From Chinchilla lanigera (lineage: Eukaryota > Chordata > Mammalia > Rodentia > Chinchillidae), in the NCBI RefSeq assembly GCF_000276665.1, contig NW_004955433.1:12626059-12690058 (forward strand): a stretch of DNA of 64,000 bases, read 5' to 3'. Both the position numbers and the translations under genes were made by a program. Below, piece after piece: positions 32,650-43,114 of the stretch. How positions within the stretch are numbered: position 1 is the first letter of the stretch; the number at the start of each line of letters is the position of its first letter. Under the pieces are notes generated by a model that was not told the origin of the DNA, ran no database searches, and saw only the letters and a program-made list of their open reading frames with translations.

Positions 32650-32840
32650 CCCAGCCTCTGTCTTCCTATTTAGACAAACAAACAAAAGCCGTTTCGGTTA
32701 CCACGGGCGGGCTGTGAGGCGTCCAACACAAACCGAGGCCGCCCGCCTGGCGTCTTCAGATGCCGTGGGTTCGGTTCAGGCAGTCCCAAGACATTTGCCT
32801 CGTTCCCGCTCTGCTCTGGTTACCCGACTCTCCACGCCTC
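32650..32840. promoter_or_regulatory. CpG-bearing unique block, possible regulatory element
   Basis: CpG words (CCGTTTCGGTTACCACGGGCGG, GAGGCGTCCAAC, CCGAGGCCGCCCGCC) sit next to an A-rich forkhead-like stretch (ACAAACAAACAAAAGCC). Too small for a classic CpG island. The contrast with its flanks is visible; function is a guess. Confidence 0.25.
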
Positions 32841-33299
32841 AGTGACACCCATCCCCAGGGCTGTTCTTAGAGGCTGGGGGAAGCGGGCCTGGGTGACTCC
32901 CAGGCTGCACAAGAAGCCTGGAACCCAACGTCCCTGGTGCTGGCCAAGCCGGACTCTTGCTGCCCTGCTGTGGAAGGACTTTGCTATAGCCATGTCCAGT
33001 ACCCATTGAACAGGCAAGAAAACTGAGGCCAGAGAGAAGGGACTTTTACAGATAAATGGTGAATTTGGGACAAAACCTTTACAAAGCTATAAGTGTAGTC
33101 AGGAGCCAGCCGGATGAAGGCTCTCAGGGGTACTTTTGGCAGGATTTCCCTTCCTGAGTCTCTTCCCTGTGGGCCTCAGCACCCCGCACCTCTGCTCTCA
33201 GAGCTCTCTATTCTTTGTGTCCACCTCTGCTGGTAAAAATCTCTGTGAAACTGGGGTAAGGACAGAAAACAAGGCACTGTCAATGTCCCGAATTATTCA

Positions 33300-33490
33300 G
33301 TACCCAACCACATGTGCAATTTCTGAATTACATATCTGTAGCACACATGTACTTTTAAAATCACATATATGTATTTTAAAATTGTCTGCATGCAATATGG
33401 GTGCAGCTTAAAATCGCATGCATGTGTGTGCTTAATTACATATCTAACATGCATGTCATTTTAAAGACCCATGCATACACACACATGTGC
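33300..33490. repeat. Diverged ATGCATG/ACATAT-rich repeat
   Basis: TTACATATCT recurs at about 33329 and 33436 in similar surroundings (each followed by a TGCAT/CATGT word and 'cattttaaa' or 'cttttaaa'), suggesting an old tandem duplication of about 107 bp. TGCATGCA-type palindromes are frequent. Confidence 0.45.
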
Positions 33491-33629
33491 TTGGGTGAAT
33501 GTTTCTGGCACTGCATCCCCAAAACTCCCAGTGGGGTTGCCTCTGGGGAGAACAGAAGAGGATGTGCCTGTCGAGTCTGCCTTTCCTCCTGGGCCCCTTT
33601 GGTGTTTTGTGTTCACTTATGTGTTCTTA

Positions 33630-33775
33630 GTAACAACTCTCCTGGGGTTGCAGTTATCATTCCCATCTCACAGACAGAGAGACCGAGGCACAGCCAATAA
33701 AATAACTCAATTACAGCCATCCGGCCAGTAGATGGCAGAACTAGCACTGGAACCCTGACACCTGCGCTCTAAAGT
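33630..33775 (-). repeat. MIR SINE
   Basis: Antisense: 'gttatcattcccatctcacagacagagagaccgaggcacag', 'ccagtagatggcagaactagcactggaaccctgacacctgcgctct'. Well preserved. Confidence 0.85.
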
Positions 33776-33779
33776 GTAG

Positions 33780-34680
33780 ATAGCCACCTCTGGGTTCATC
33801 TGCCACTATGTAAAAACTTGACAAATAAAGTATGAACGAATAGGTACACCCCAGGGAGGACGCGGGAAGAGAAGGCACGGTTGGGCCATGGGCCACGGTG
33901 GGCTGCAGAGCCTTCGGCAGTGAGCATCCACCAGACCCCCTGGAGAGCTGCTGTGAAAGCAGCGGGCAGGGCAGGATCCCCGCGCAGCTGCTCACTGAGC
34001 ACCATCTGACCAGGCACAGAGAAGCGGGCAGGGCCCTCTGCAGACTGGGGCAGATGCTGATACTGAGGACCTGCTCCTCCAGCAAGACCAGCGGGGACCT
34101 CTTGGCTCCAGTGCCGCCTCCTCAAATTTCAAACCCGGCAATAGTCAATCAATCAATCATAGGAGCCATAAGAGTGTGACAGATTAAAGACAGAGTCTCT
34201 AGCAACCTCCCATGAGGAAGTGGCTTCCTTGTTTCTCCCTCTGGCACCGCGACACCAGAGGAGTAGGGCGTGGTGTGAAGTGCAGACTCTGACCTTAGCA
34301 GACCCACAGCTTGCCCCTCCTGTCTCAGGCGCAGTCATTCATGGATCCCCACCCCTCCGGGGGTAAGAAACCCAGCCTCCTGCTGGAGAGACCGCACGGG
34401 GCGGGAGGTAACCCGGATGAGCCGAGGTAGCCATCCTTGCCAAGCCATCAGGAGTGAAGGCGCCTTGGATCCTGCGCACCGCTGTCACCAACTGCACACC
34501 ACCGAGTGACCCCAGTCAACACCTCTTGCAAAAAGACCTGGCTGGCAGAGTCCCACTAGGATTCCTGACTCAGACAACCACCACCCGGTCAGGGAAGAAA
34601 ATGTTGCAGGTAGCCCTGAGCCTCTGAAGTGCCCCTAGAGGATCGCCACCCCTCCTGTGAGGGGTGCCACCAGAGACAAA
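33780..34680. other. Unique sequence, no gene seen
   Basis: Moderately GC-rich, with a short AATC repeat near 34146. No exon or repeat assigned. Confidence 0.35.
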
Positions 34681-34689
34681 TATCTAGGC

Positions 34690-35290
34690 TCTTTCATGCT
34701 GTTCTCTTCTGTTCTAGAAGTCATCTGGTCGTTCATGTACATGTTCTCAAATATATATTTTAATTTTACTCTTCTTTAACTGTATAAATGGAACCATACA
34801 GTATACATTCATTTTGTCTTTTTTAAGCTCAGCATTATGTTTGTGGGACACCTCCATGTTATTTCATGTATCAATTCTTCAGTCATTTTTATTGCTGTAT
34901 AAAACTCCATTCTAGTACTACTAAATAATGTATTTGTCAGCTGTATTGTGGATGTTGTTTCCAATGCTGGACTCTTTGGTCTATGCCACCATGTTCATTC
35001 TTGACTGTGCTTCCTGGTGAATGTAAGCTCACAGGTTTTAGTACATCAAAATAGTGGAATTTCTGGGTACCACCCATGCACATCTTTTATTCTTTGAGAT
35101 AATGTCTCACTCCAGTTTTCACTCCCATGGTACCTCATTGTTGGTTTAATTTCCATTGCTCTAGTGGCTAATGAGGTCAGCCACCATTTTTCATATTTAT
35201 TAGCCATTTGCATTTGTGCTCTTCATGAAGTGTCTATTTCTATGTTCTCCCTATTCCTCTATGGACTATCTAGGATTTTAAAAGTTGGTT
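34690..35290 (-). repeat. L1M LINE fragment
   Basis: AT-rich antisense L1 3' sequence: 'ataaatggaaccatacagtatac', 'gctcagcattatgtttgtggg', 'cattgctgtataaaactccattc', 'gtggatgttgtttccaatgctgg', 'gtggaatttctgggtacc', 'ttgctctagtggctaatg'. It has the same layout as the copy at 58.3-59 kb. No coding capacity. Confidence 0.75.
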
Positions 35291-35699
35291 TCTAACTTTA
35301 AGCATGGAGAGACTCTATCCTAAAATACAGACATCTGACTTTAGGAGAGAAGATCGACTCTCTGGCCATCCCAGGCTGGTATTCCTGTAGACAGTGACGC
35401 AGAGGGCCAGGTGGTGGAAAGTTTCTTTAGTTGGGGTGTAGGTTGCCAGTGTTCCATGGTGCCTACTGCCAGGCTAACTTCCTTCCTCGAGGTATTGGGG
35501 ACCTCTGCTTTAGTGTTTCAGAGCTGGGCCAGCTACCCCTGACTCCATATCCACCTCCCTTTCTCCCAATCTGATCTTCTGGGGATACTGAGAGGAGTGG
35601 TTTAATTTGTTTATGTCACTTATACCTTCGCCCGCTGGAGGCGCCCTCTGCAGGACTTGCTCTGGTCAGTCAGTCAGTCGCAGCCCAAGAGGCCTGGAT

Positions 35700-36035
35700 A
35701 GTACTTGAGCATTAAGCCTTGCCCCCGGGCAGCTCTTGAGACTCTGTGCTAGACTATAGGGTGTAGGATGAGTGGCCGTGTAAAATAAAGCCACAGCCAG
35801 CCCAGGTCTCCCAGAGAAACCATCACCATCCAACCCGCCGCTCCAATGTGCTACTGGACTGCAGATACATGAACAAACCCTGCCAAGGTCAGCCCACGCT
35901 GGCCCAGACCCGACCAGAGGAAAGGCCCAGCTAAACTCAGACCAAGCCAAATCACTGTACTGAAGAACAATAGGTTGTTTTGAAAGTCACTAAATTTTGA
36001 AGTGTTTTGTTAGGCAGCAAATCAAACTGGTAGAC
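35700..36035 (+). repeat. MLT1-type LTR, 3' part
   Basis: 'cagcccaggtctcccagagaaacc', 'gaccaagccaaatcactgtactgaagaacaataggttgttttg' and 'gtcactaaattttgaagtgttttgttaggcagcaa' follow the MLT1 3' order (poly(A)-signal region, TTGTTTTAAGCCACTAAGTT box, TTTGTTACGCAGCAA). Confidence 0.65.
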
Positions 36036-36279
36036 TTGTCCAATGAGTATTCCACAAGCCCTGAGAAGGAAGGCAAAAAAGCAGATCCTTCCTTGGATCC
36101 AACATCCACATGTGCCTCTCCATGGGAAGAAAGAGCTCACCCTAAGCAGGATCCCCTTCTCCAAGCGATGGGGGCCTGAGTTCCCTCCTCCGTGGTCCCA
36201 AACTCAGGCACATCTGCATTCTGTCCTGGGACCCTGGCATGTCTAGCGTGATGTGACCTCATCATCCTCCCAAGAGCAC

Positions 36280-36530
36280 AGGCAATAACCCAGTATAACG
36301 GGTTAATATTTTCTCACCTTAATTAAAAGTCCAAATGGGAATATTGGCAGCTTAGGCCCTCATTTGAAAATTGAGCCATATTCCCATTAATAGGAACGTC
36401 TAATTAAAACATCCGTTAAAAGTCCATAACATTAAGTTAATGGGGGAAAGCCAGGAGGAATTCAATTAGATTTTATTTCTGTAAAATTAATAATAGCAAC
36501 TTTTAAAAAAATGTCCCCAATGCTGATTGT
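36280..36530. promoter_or_regulatory. Candidate conserved noncoding element
   Basis: The clearest homeodomain-rich block: GGGTTAATATT, CTTAATTAAAAGTCC, CCCATTAATAGG, TCTAATTAAAAC, AAGTTAATGGGG, TTCAATTAGATTT and AAAATTAATAATAGC within 250 bp, in repeat-free DNA. AAAGTCCA recurs (about 36325 and 36419), hinting at internal homotypic sites. No open frame. Enhancer activity is inferred. Confidence 0.5.
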
Positions 36531-36539
36531 TATTCATAA

Positions 36540-37680
36540 AGGCTCTCTGAGCTTTGGGATGGGAGTCTTATTTCCACAGTTTTAGAGATCAGGAGAAACT
36601 CAGATGGGATTCTAGCAGGATCCAGCGGGCTGACACACCATCTCCTGTCTCAGAAGGTGGAATTCTTGGCTTTCCATACAAAACGTTCTAGCGCCACTGA
36701 AAAGGCTCCCGACTGGGAATCTGCAGGCCTGTGTCCCAGCTAAGGACTGTGGCTCTGGCCCTTGACCTTGGTTAAATAGAAGAGGAAGCACCATTCTGAC
36801 CTATGATTCCACAGCAGCCTCCTGATCCCAAAAGACAAGGGAGATGAAGACCTTGGAGGAGATGAATTTGTCTCAAAGGGAGGGAAGAAGGGGAGGAAGG
36901 GGCCTGGCTTGGAGCCATGAGATCTTTAATGTTTCAGGAAGTAATCACCTAGAATTTAATGGACCCTGGGAGAAGGACAATGACAGCTATTGTCTTTACC
37001 AGCGGTTTAGGTTTTATTTTTGAAGAAAAGCATAATTACTCTCTACTTCAATAAAATAAAAAGTGATATGCTCCTTTAAAAATACAAGAGATTTAAAAAT
37101 GTGAGAAAATGAAAGTAATACGAAGACCATTCTAAATAGCCATTGTTCTCCTACTGCAAGCTCATCCTGTTTCTCCTCCAGGCGGAAGGATGCGTAGGTG
37201 GGTAGAAAGCTGGAGGCTTGGATCAAAACAGAAACAAGTCATAGAAATGGGCTCCCACTATGTATGTTACTTGAAATAAAAGCCATTGGATGTGTTGAAC
37301 TTGAATTTAATGGAAGATAAATAAACTGTTGTGAAACTAAAGTGTCTGCTGAATATTTCCTTTCAAGAGCTATTCATTCCTAAAAGAAGCAAGGTTTAAG
37401 AAAAAAGCCTGGGAAAACATTGAAAGTCTGGGTCGACATCAGAAGGGAAGCTGTTGGCAGAAAGTCCTGGAATAGGCAGCTCACACTGGCTGAAAGAACG
37501 AGGGAACTGATGTGTTTCAGAACTCTAATGCTCGGGGTTTCCGGTCACTCAGTCAGGCAGTTCAATGATTTTACTAAGGTTTGGATTCCTTCTCTGCTAC
37601 CCCAGAGCTAGCTGTGTTCCAAGGATGGTTTTCTTGTGGCTCCAAAACTTCATGGTGCAAAGATAGCTCAGCCTATCAAG
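36540..37680. other. Unique sequence, no gene seen
   Basis: AT-rich in the middle (37000-37350), with no recognisable repeat or exon. Confidence 0.35.
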
Positions 37681-37689
37681 CCACTACTT

Positions 37690-37850
37690 GCCTACTTTCC
37701 TGCATTAAGGGGATCCTTACAACCAGTGAAGAGGAAGGTACCATTAATATCTTTCTCTTATAGACAAGAAAACAGAGGTTCAGAGAAATTCAATAACTTG
37801 CTCAGGGTAATACAGCTAGCAAGTGGCTAAGCCAGAATGCCAAAGAAGCA
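37690..37850 (-). repeat. MIR SINE
   Basis: Antisense: 'gatccttacaaccagtgaagaggaaggtaccattaatatctttctcttatagacaagaaaacagaggttcagagaaattcaataacttgctcagggtaatacagctagcaagtggc', in the correct consensus order. Confidence 0.85.
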
Positions 37851-37924
37851 GTCTGGGACAGATTGCATTACTTGCCTTGATTTTTCATCCTGTGCTGTGT
37901 GCCTTTGTAATACTTCTCAATAAA

Positions 37925-38310
37925 GCAGTGGAGTGTTTTTCCATCCTTGACTTTAGGTTCAAGTAGATGACTTTCTTTGGCTCAGGTCATAAGATGCAGG
38001 GGGCGGTGTGCTGATTTTAAGTATAACTCTTAAAGTTTGTGATTCCTCTGCTTGCAAAAATATTTCTGGGCAAGCTCACTGGCCATTGCTACATAGGAAC
38101 AGGCCTGGGGCCCAGGAGGATATCTGTTTTATAGCCTGAATCTGCTCATTCCTACCTGACCCCTGGTATAAAAGTAGGCCTGGCCACAGGTCATCTGAGT
38201 TGTTCCAGACAACCCACTTTACCTAAATGAGTACTCCTGCTCAGGAGCTGTAGGAGTTTGTGGTTGGCTGTTACACAGCAGTACTATGGCAATAGCTAAC
38301 TGGTGCAACC
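37925..38310 (+). repeat. Probable MLT1-type LTR
   Basis: 'ctttaggttcaagtagatgac' at the start and 'ttggctgttacacagcagtactatggcaatagctaactg' at the end match MLT1 3' terminal wording. The middle is decayed. Confidence 0.5.
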
Positions 38311-38789
38311 TGACACCTGAGCTCTTAACTATGGCTCCATTTGTTTATGAGAGCTCCAGTTCTTTACTGGACTGAGGCAGTCCTTCTAGAGTGAGGAGAG
38401 GCCTTGAGGCTGGGGAGATCTCAAAGCCAGGCAGCTGGACTCAGGACTCTAAGCTGCCCAGGCTTACGGTATGGGCACATGGCTAAAGACCTAATAGCAC
38501 CAAGCCTCTCTGTAATGCTTTTGGCAGCAGCTACCAAACTTGGTCTGATTGCCAATAAGACTCACCTCCACATGCGTTTTCTTACCTCCTCTCTCCAAGC
38601 TGTGTTTGCTTGGATTCTTGGAAACCAAGGTAGGGCAGAGGAGCAGGCATCTCTGATGGACTTTACCAGGCTTGAGTTAGGACAGAAGCAGGGCAGAAGC
38701 TCCAGGCTTGGCAGCCTTTCCCTTGCTCTGAGTCTAGCTACTCTGACTGTGGCTTGCCACTCTTCCTAAACTGAATGTCAGTTCTGTGA

Positions 38790-38890
38790 TTGTCTCCATT
38801 TAGCTTCACTTCCCAGAAGGCAAGGACTATCCACCTTGTTCATGGTTATATCTTCAGTACCTGGAACATAGTAAATGTTTGTAGAAGGGA
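38790..38890 (+). repeat. L2 LINE 3' terminus
   Basis: 'cttcccagaaggcaaggactatccaccttgttcatggttatatcttcagtacctggaacatagtaaatgtttgt' is the L2 terminal segment. Confidence 0.65.
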
Positions 38891-39118
38891 AGGAGGAAGA
38901 GGAGAAATACATGGAAAAAAGTAATTTGCCTTGTATCCTCAGAATGAACCTCTACACCCGAGGGTGGGAGTTCAGGGTCACTTGCCAGCCATGTTTTGAG
39001 GTGACCATGACCCTCAGATGAAGGAAAGGTTGGAAGTAACTAGAGAATCTCTGTCTGCTCCTTGAGGATCTGAGAGTAATAAGAGTCTGGCTTCTACCTG
39101 GAACTGGGCCATCAGTAT

Positions 39119-39432
39119 GGTTCTAGTTACTTTTCTCTCATTGCTGAGACAAAATACCTGAGGCCTAAAATTAAGGAAGGAAAGATTTATTTAGCTCACA
39201 GTTTGTAGAAGTTTCAGTCCATAATCAGCTGTCTTCAAGGCAGGGTGTCATGGCTGAGGAAGCAACAAGAACATAAAAGGGAGGAGAAGCCTCTTTTCTT
39301 CCCTTATATTGTAAGCAGGCTACCTGGCCTAGGTTGGATCTAGGATGTAAAACACTCTAGGATGTAAAACTGCTGAGTCACTTAGTTAAGCTTCTGCACT
39401 TCTCGAGGTGACACAATGTATCAACCATTACA
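39119..39432 (-). repeat. MaLR 3' LTR
   Basis: Shares with the other LTR 'ttgctgagacaaa', 'aaggaaggaaaga/gtttatttag', 'gaagtttcagtcca', 'aagcctcttttc', 'ctctaggatgta' and 'ctgagtcac'. It is visibly diverged from its partner and has a local duplication of GGATGTAAAAC (about 39350-39371). Confidence 0.8.
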
Positions 39433-39472
39433 ATGTACCACTTGTCAACTTGGCAACTAGACACATTCCTTT

Positions 39473-39568
39473 TGTTTTGTTTTTTGTTTTTTTCCAGTAC
39501 CAGGAATCAAACTCATGACCTTGCACTTGCCAGGTAGGTGCTGTGCCACTGAACTAAATCCCCAGCCC
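39473..39568 (-). repeat. ID-type SINE with TSD, nested in the MaLR
   Basis: Antisense ID with a T/G tail, 'ccagtaccaggaatcaaactcatgaccttgcacttgccaggtaggtgctgtgccactg' and terminal CCCCAGCC. The flanking CTAGACACATTCCTTT / CTAGACACATTTCTTT (39457-39472 and 39569-39584) differ at one base. Confidence 0.9.
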
Positions 39569-41216
39569 CTAGACACATTTCTTTAAACGGATCTCCAGAT
39601 ACAAAGACACGTTTATTTTTATCTTTTCACAACTTGAACATTATAACACAGGTTTAACAACCCTTAAGAAACAGTATTAAGTCTATCAACATTATATTAA
39701 ATTAGAACCATAACATTCTATCCTGGCTCCCCAAAGACTCATGCACACCTGTTTAGGCAAAAGGCATTTAGTCCCTCTCTAAAAGTTGCCAAAATCTAAG
39801 TTTCAAAATTGCTGAAAAGTCCAAGTCTCAAGTCTCCTCCAAGATGTAAGGCAAACTCTAATCTGTAAACCCCTGTACACATGAAAAGTTAAATGTTTCC
39901 AACATTCAATGACATAGATAAACATTTCTATTCTAAAAGTTAACAAGCAGGGGGATATGAAGGATTAGGACCAAAGCAAGTCCAAATTCCAGCAGAGGAA
40001 ACTTTAAGTCCTGTAGTTCCAAGTGTAGTGTCCTAAATAATCTGTGGCAAGTTGTGAGCTCCAGAGGGCTTGGGTGGCTCTACCCCTATGGCACTTCTGG
40101 TGGTTGTAGATCCCATAGCTTCTCTCTTAGGCACATTTTGTTTCCTCCTTGCAGCTTTCCTTAGATGATTCACTTTCCTGGCTTTTCCAACCTTCTGGGG
40201 TCTCCACTGCACCTTTGGCTTTTCATTCTCAGCTGCACACACTGCCCTCTCAAGGGCACATTGCCTGACCTCCCAAGCCTTCTGAAATTTGGGTGGAAAC
40301 CTTCTTAACCCCCAAATTTACATTCTTCATGCACTTAAAACCAGCACCATGTAGGTGCTGCCAAGGTCTGCTGCTAGCTGGAGGAGTAGCCATGCTTTTC
40401 TCTCTTGTGTCCATAGGGGTCAAGTGTCCAGATCACTGAGCACTCTGAATCCAATTCTGAGGAACTGATTTTCTAGGCCTCCACTGTTCTGGAATATGGT
40501 GTGGCCACCACCATTCTGGAACATGGAGCTGTATGGCTTTCTTCTCAAAGCAAAGTCTTTCACCTTTGCAGTTTTCAGGCTGCAAAGGGTGGAGATTTGC
40601 TGCTTTTTGTGATGTCCTCAGGCCATTTATGTACTCTGCTGTTCCTCCTCAGCAGTTGAGATCTCCTCTGCTCTACCTTTGAAGTCCACAACTTTATTGG
40701 AGCTTCCTTTTTTGTCAAACTCACAACATCTTAAATCATTCTGCTTGGCTCTTTGCTCTTGATTTTCAACATAAATCTGGCTAAAATCTCCCAACAATAA
40801 CCATACCACAACCTCAACATTCAACTGCCTTGAAATTTCTTCTGCCAGATTAATTAGTCTACCACTCTTAATTTCAGTCTCAGGCAAAGTTTTTGGACAG
40901 GAGCAAAATGCAGAGAGACTTTTTGCCAAGCCATAACATACATCATCTGGAGTCCGACAGCCAATGCAGTTCTTCCTTCCAATAGAAAACTCCTGAGCCT
41001 AGTCTTCACTGTGGCAGGATTTCTATCAGCCTTCTGATCTTCTGAGCTTTGACCAGAATTTTCCATACAGAACAGCCTAAGGTGTTCCAGTGTTACTCTT
41101 TCAGGCAACATCTATGAACCTTTCCCAACTCTTCCTACAAGCCATTCCCAAAGGCTCATGAACCATATGGTCAGGTATAATCACAGCAACAACCCCACTC
41201 CTGGTATTAAATTCTG

Positions 41217-41529
41217 TGTTAGTTATTTTTCTTTTGTTGCTGAGACAAAGTACCCAGTGCTCAAAATGAAGGAAGGAAAGGTTTATTTAGTTCACAGTTT
41301 ATGGAAGTTTCAGTCCACAATTAGCTGGCTCCAAAGCATGGCTGAGGGGCAACCACTCATGGTGGCAGAAGACAGCAAAAGCAACAAGAACCAAAAAGAG
41401 GGAGCAAGCCTCTTTTCCTCCCTTATATGGTAAGCAGAGTACCCGCCTTAGGGTGGGTCCTCTATACTCTAGGATGTAGAACTTCTGAGTCACAGCTTCT
41501 CAAGTTGATACAATGAATCAACTATTATA
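41217..41529 (-). repeat. MaLR 5' LTR
   Basis: Starts (plus strand) TGTTAGTTATTTTTC and ends CAACTATTATA. It is the partner of the LTR at 39119; it retains the 'catggtggcagaagac' section that is shortened in the other copy. Confidence 0.8.
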
Positions 41530-41689
41530 GTTGTGGTGGAAGCTCTGGTTCCTTTAGGAACCCTCTTCTCCCCAGACACTCCTGATCTCCACATCTTGGG
41601 GTTCCCCCAGTTCTAAGAGACCAGACTGCAGTGCTCCTTCCCTCCTCCTCGTTGATGCTTTCACATCCCAGCATTGGTCATCTTGCTCA

Positions 41690-41800
41690 GTCTCCTCCTT
41701 GAGAACATGGGGACACAGAGGCATAGAGAAGACTAATCCAAGGTCACAAAGCAAGTCAAAAGTATCTCTGGGACTAGAACCCAGTGCTTTGAGGTCCATA
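41690..41800 (-). repeat. MIR SINE fragment
   Basis: Antisense: 'gaacatggggacacagaggcatagagaagactaatccaaggtcacaaagcaagtc', 'gggactagaacccagtgctttgaggtcc'. Confidence 0.7.
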
Positions 41801-41809
41801 CAGCCCTGT

Positions 41810-42890
41810 ATACTCTCAGATGTAGCTCCTTACCATCAGTCAGGATAAATGGGATCCTGGAGGGGACCAGCACAGGAGGAGCTTCTGGTGTACAGTGGCA
41901 AGGGGCATGGGCAGAGGAAGTGGGCACAACCTCCCCTGGATATCTAGGGATGGTCCTCAGCTGAGACACATGGCCAGGTCAGAGGTACAAAGACAGATGA
42001 CCAGGGAGCAGCCTTGAAGATCACTGGACTCCTTTCCTGCATAGTATAGAAGCTAAACAGAGGTCCAGGAACAAAACCTGAAGACATAGGTACCCTCAGT
42101 GTAGAATCAGGACTGGAACTCAATCTTGCTTCTCAGTTTATGGTTCTGTGGCAAACACTATCCATTAGCTATGCAAAACTGTCACTCATGCCTCTTTCTT
42201 TCTTGCTAAGCCAGTACCTGTCAGTGAGAGGTAAGGAAACCTTTAACACATGGCCTTTGGGACTATCCCAGATCCCATCCTCCATAACACTTGCATGATC
42301 AGGCTAAGGCAGGAGTCCCTGACAGGTGGATTATGACTTCCACGTGGTACCTAGAGGTTGAGGTCTTTTCTGTATGCAGCCTTCACTCTCCTTATTAATC
42401 CATGGCTGAGCCAAAATAAAGGCAGGCAGACCTGCTTCCTTAGTTCCTTAGAAGACAGAAGTTCAATAATTCCCCCCAAACCCCATGGAGTCCAGCAGCC
42501 AGCTGCACACTCTACAGGCATCTCAAAAAGGCATCATCATCTCCATCCTGGCCCACTTCCCCTACTCCAGGCAAGCAGCCCCTTCACCACCTGCTCTTGT
42601 CAACTCTAGTGTCCAAGCCTGGGGCCCCTGGGGCTGGCTGTCTTCTTGTTAGCAGGGCCCCTTAGCCACCAAGTATCACATCATACTCCCTCCACATTGC
42701 TCCTGCCATCACCTAGCATGCACACCTGGGTCCTGGCTGCACCTCCTGCTTCAACAGAGTTCCCTATCCCTTTATCTGCCCCTGAGGAGCAGGGGTCAAT
42801 GTGGTATGTGTCAATGGTGCTGAGCACAGGGTGGCACTTTAGTATTGAACATTGCAGAAAGTTATCAACCCAGTGCTCTGACCAGAATGA
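41810..42890. other. Unique sequence, no gene seen
   Basis: No repeat, exon or motif cluster that I can support. Confidence 0.35.
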
Positions 42891-42904
42891 TAACATAGAA
42901 ATGT

Positions 42905-43110
42905 CCCTGTCTCTCTGCTTGAGAGGCCAAGTGGTAATGTGCGCCCAGAGTCTGGAGTCCTGTGTTCAAGTCCTGTAACTAATGCCTTCTACCCGAGTGA
43001 TTTTGGGCATGTTGCTTACCCTGCCCATGCCTCAGTCTGCTCATCTGTGTGATGGGGAGGCTGCTCGCCCTTCCCTAGGTTGTTGAGAGAAGCCAAGGAG
43101 ATGGGAACAA
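42905..43110 (+). repeat. MIR SINE
   Basis: Sense order: 'ccaagtggtaatgtgcgcccagagtctggagtcctgtgttcaagtcctg', 'gtgattttgggcatgttgcttaccctgcccatgcctcagtctgctcatctgtgtgatggggaggctgc'. Confidence 0.85.
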
Positions 43111-43114
43111 AGCA

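Larger units (their letters stand above)
39119..41529 (-). repeat. Two-LTR MaLR (ERVL-type) retrotransposon
   Basis: Two direct repeats, 39119-39432 and 41217-41529, enclose about 1.8 kb. Read on the minus strand each LTR ends in …CTAACA or a decayed form, and carries AAATAAATC just inside, as MaLR LTRs do. The interior next to the upstream LTR reads 'taccaggagtggggttgttgctgt' on the minus strand, the start of MaLR internal sequence, and near 40290-40400 it matches the 'ccttggcagc…catggtg' section. MaLRs are noncoding endogenous retrovirus relatives, and no gag/pol-like frame is seen. An ID SINE (39473-39568) sits inside next to the 3' LTR. Confidence 0.85.

Noticed and set aside
39119..41529. 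Coding endogenous retrovirus
   Set aside because: LTR and internal landmarks are those of noncoding MaLR elements, and no gag, pol or env frame is visible.
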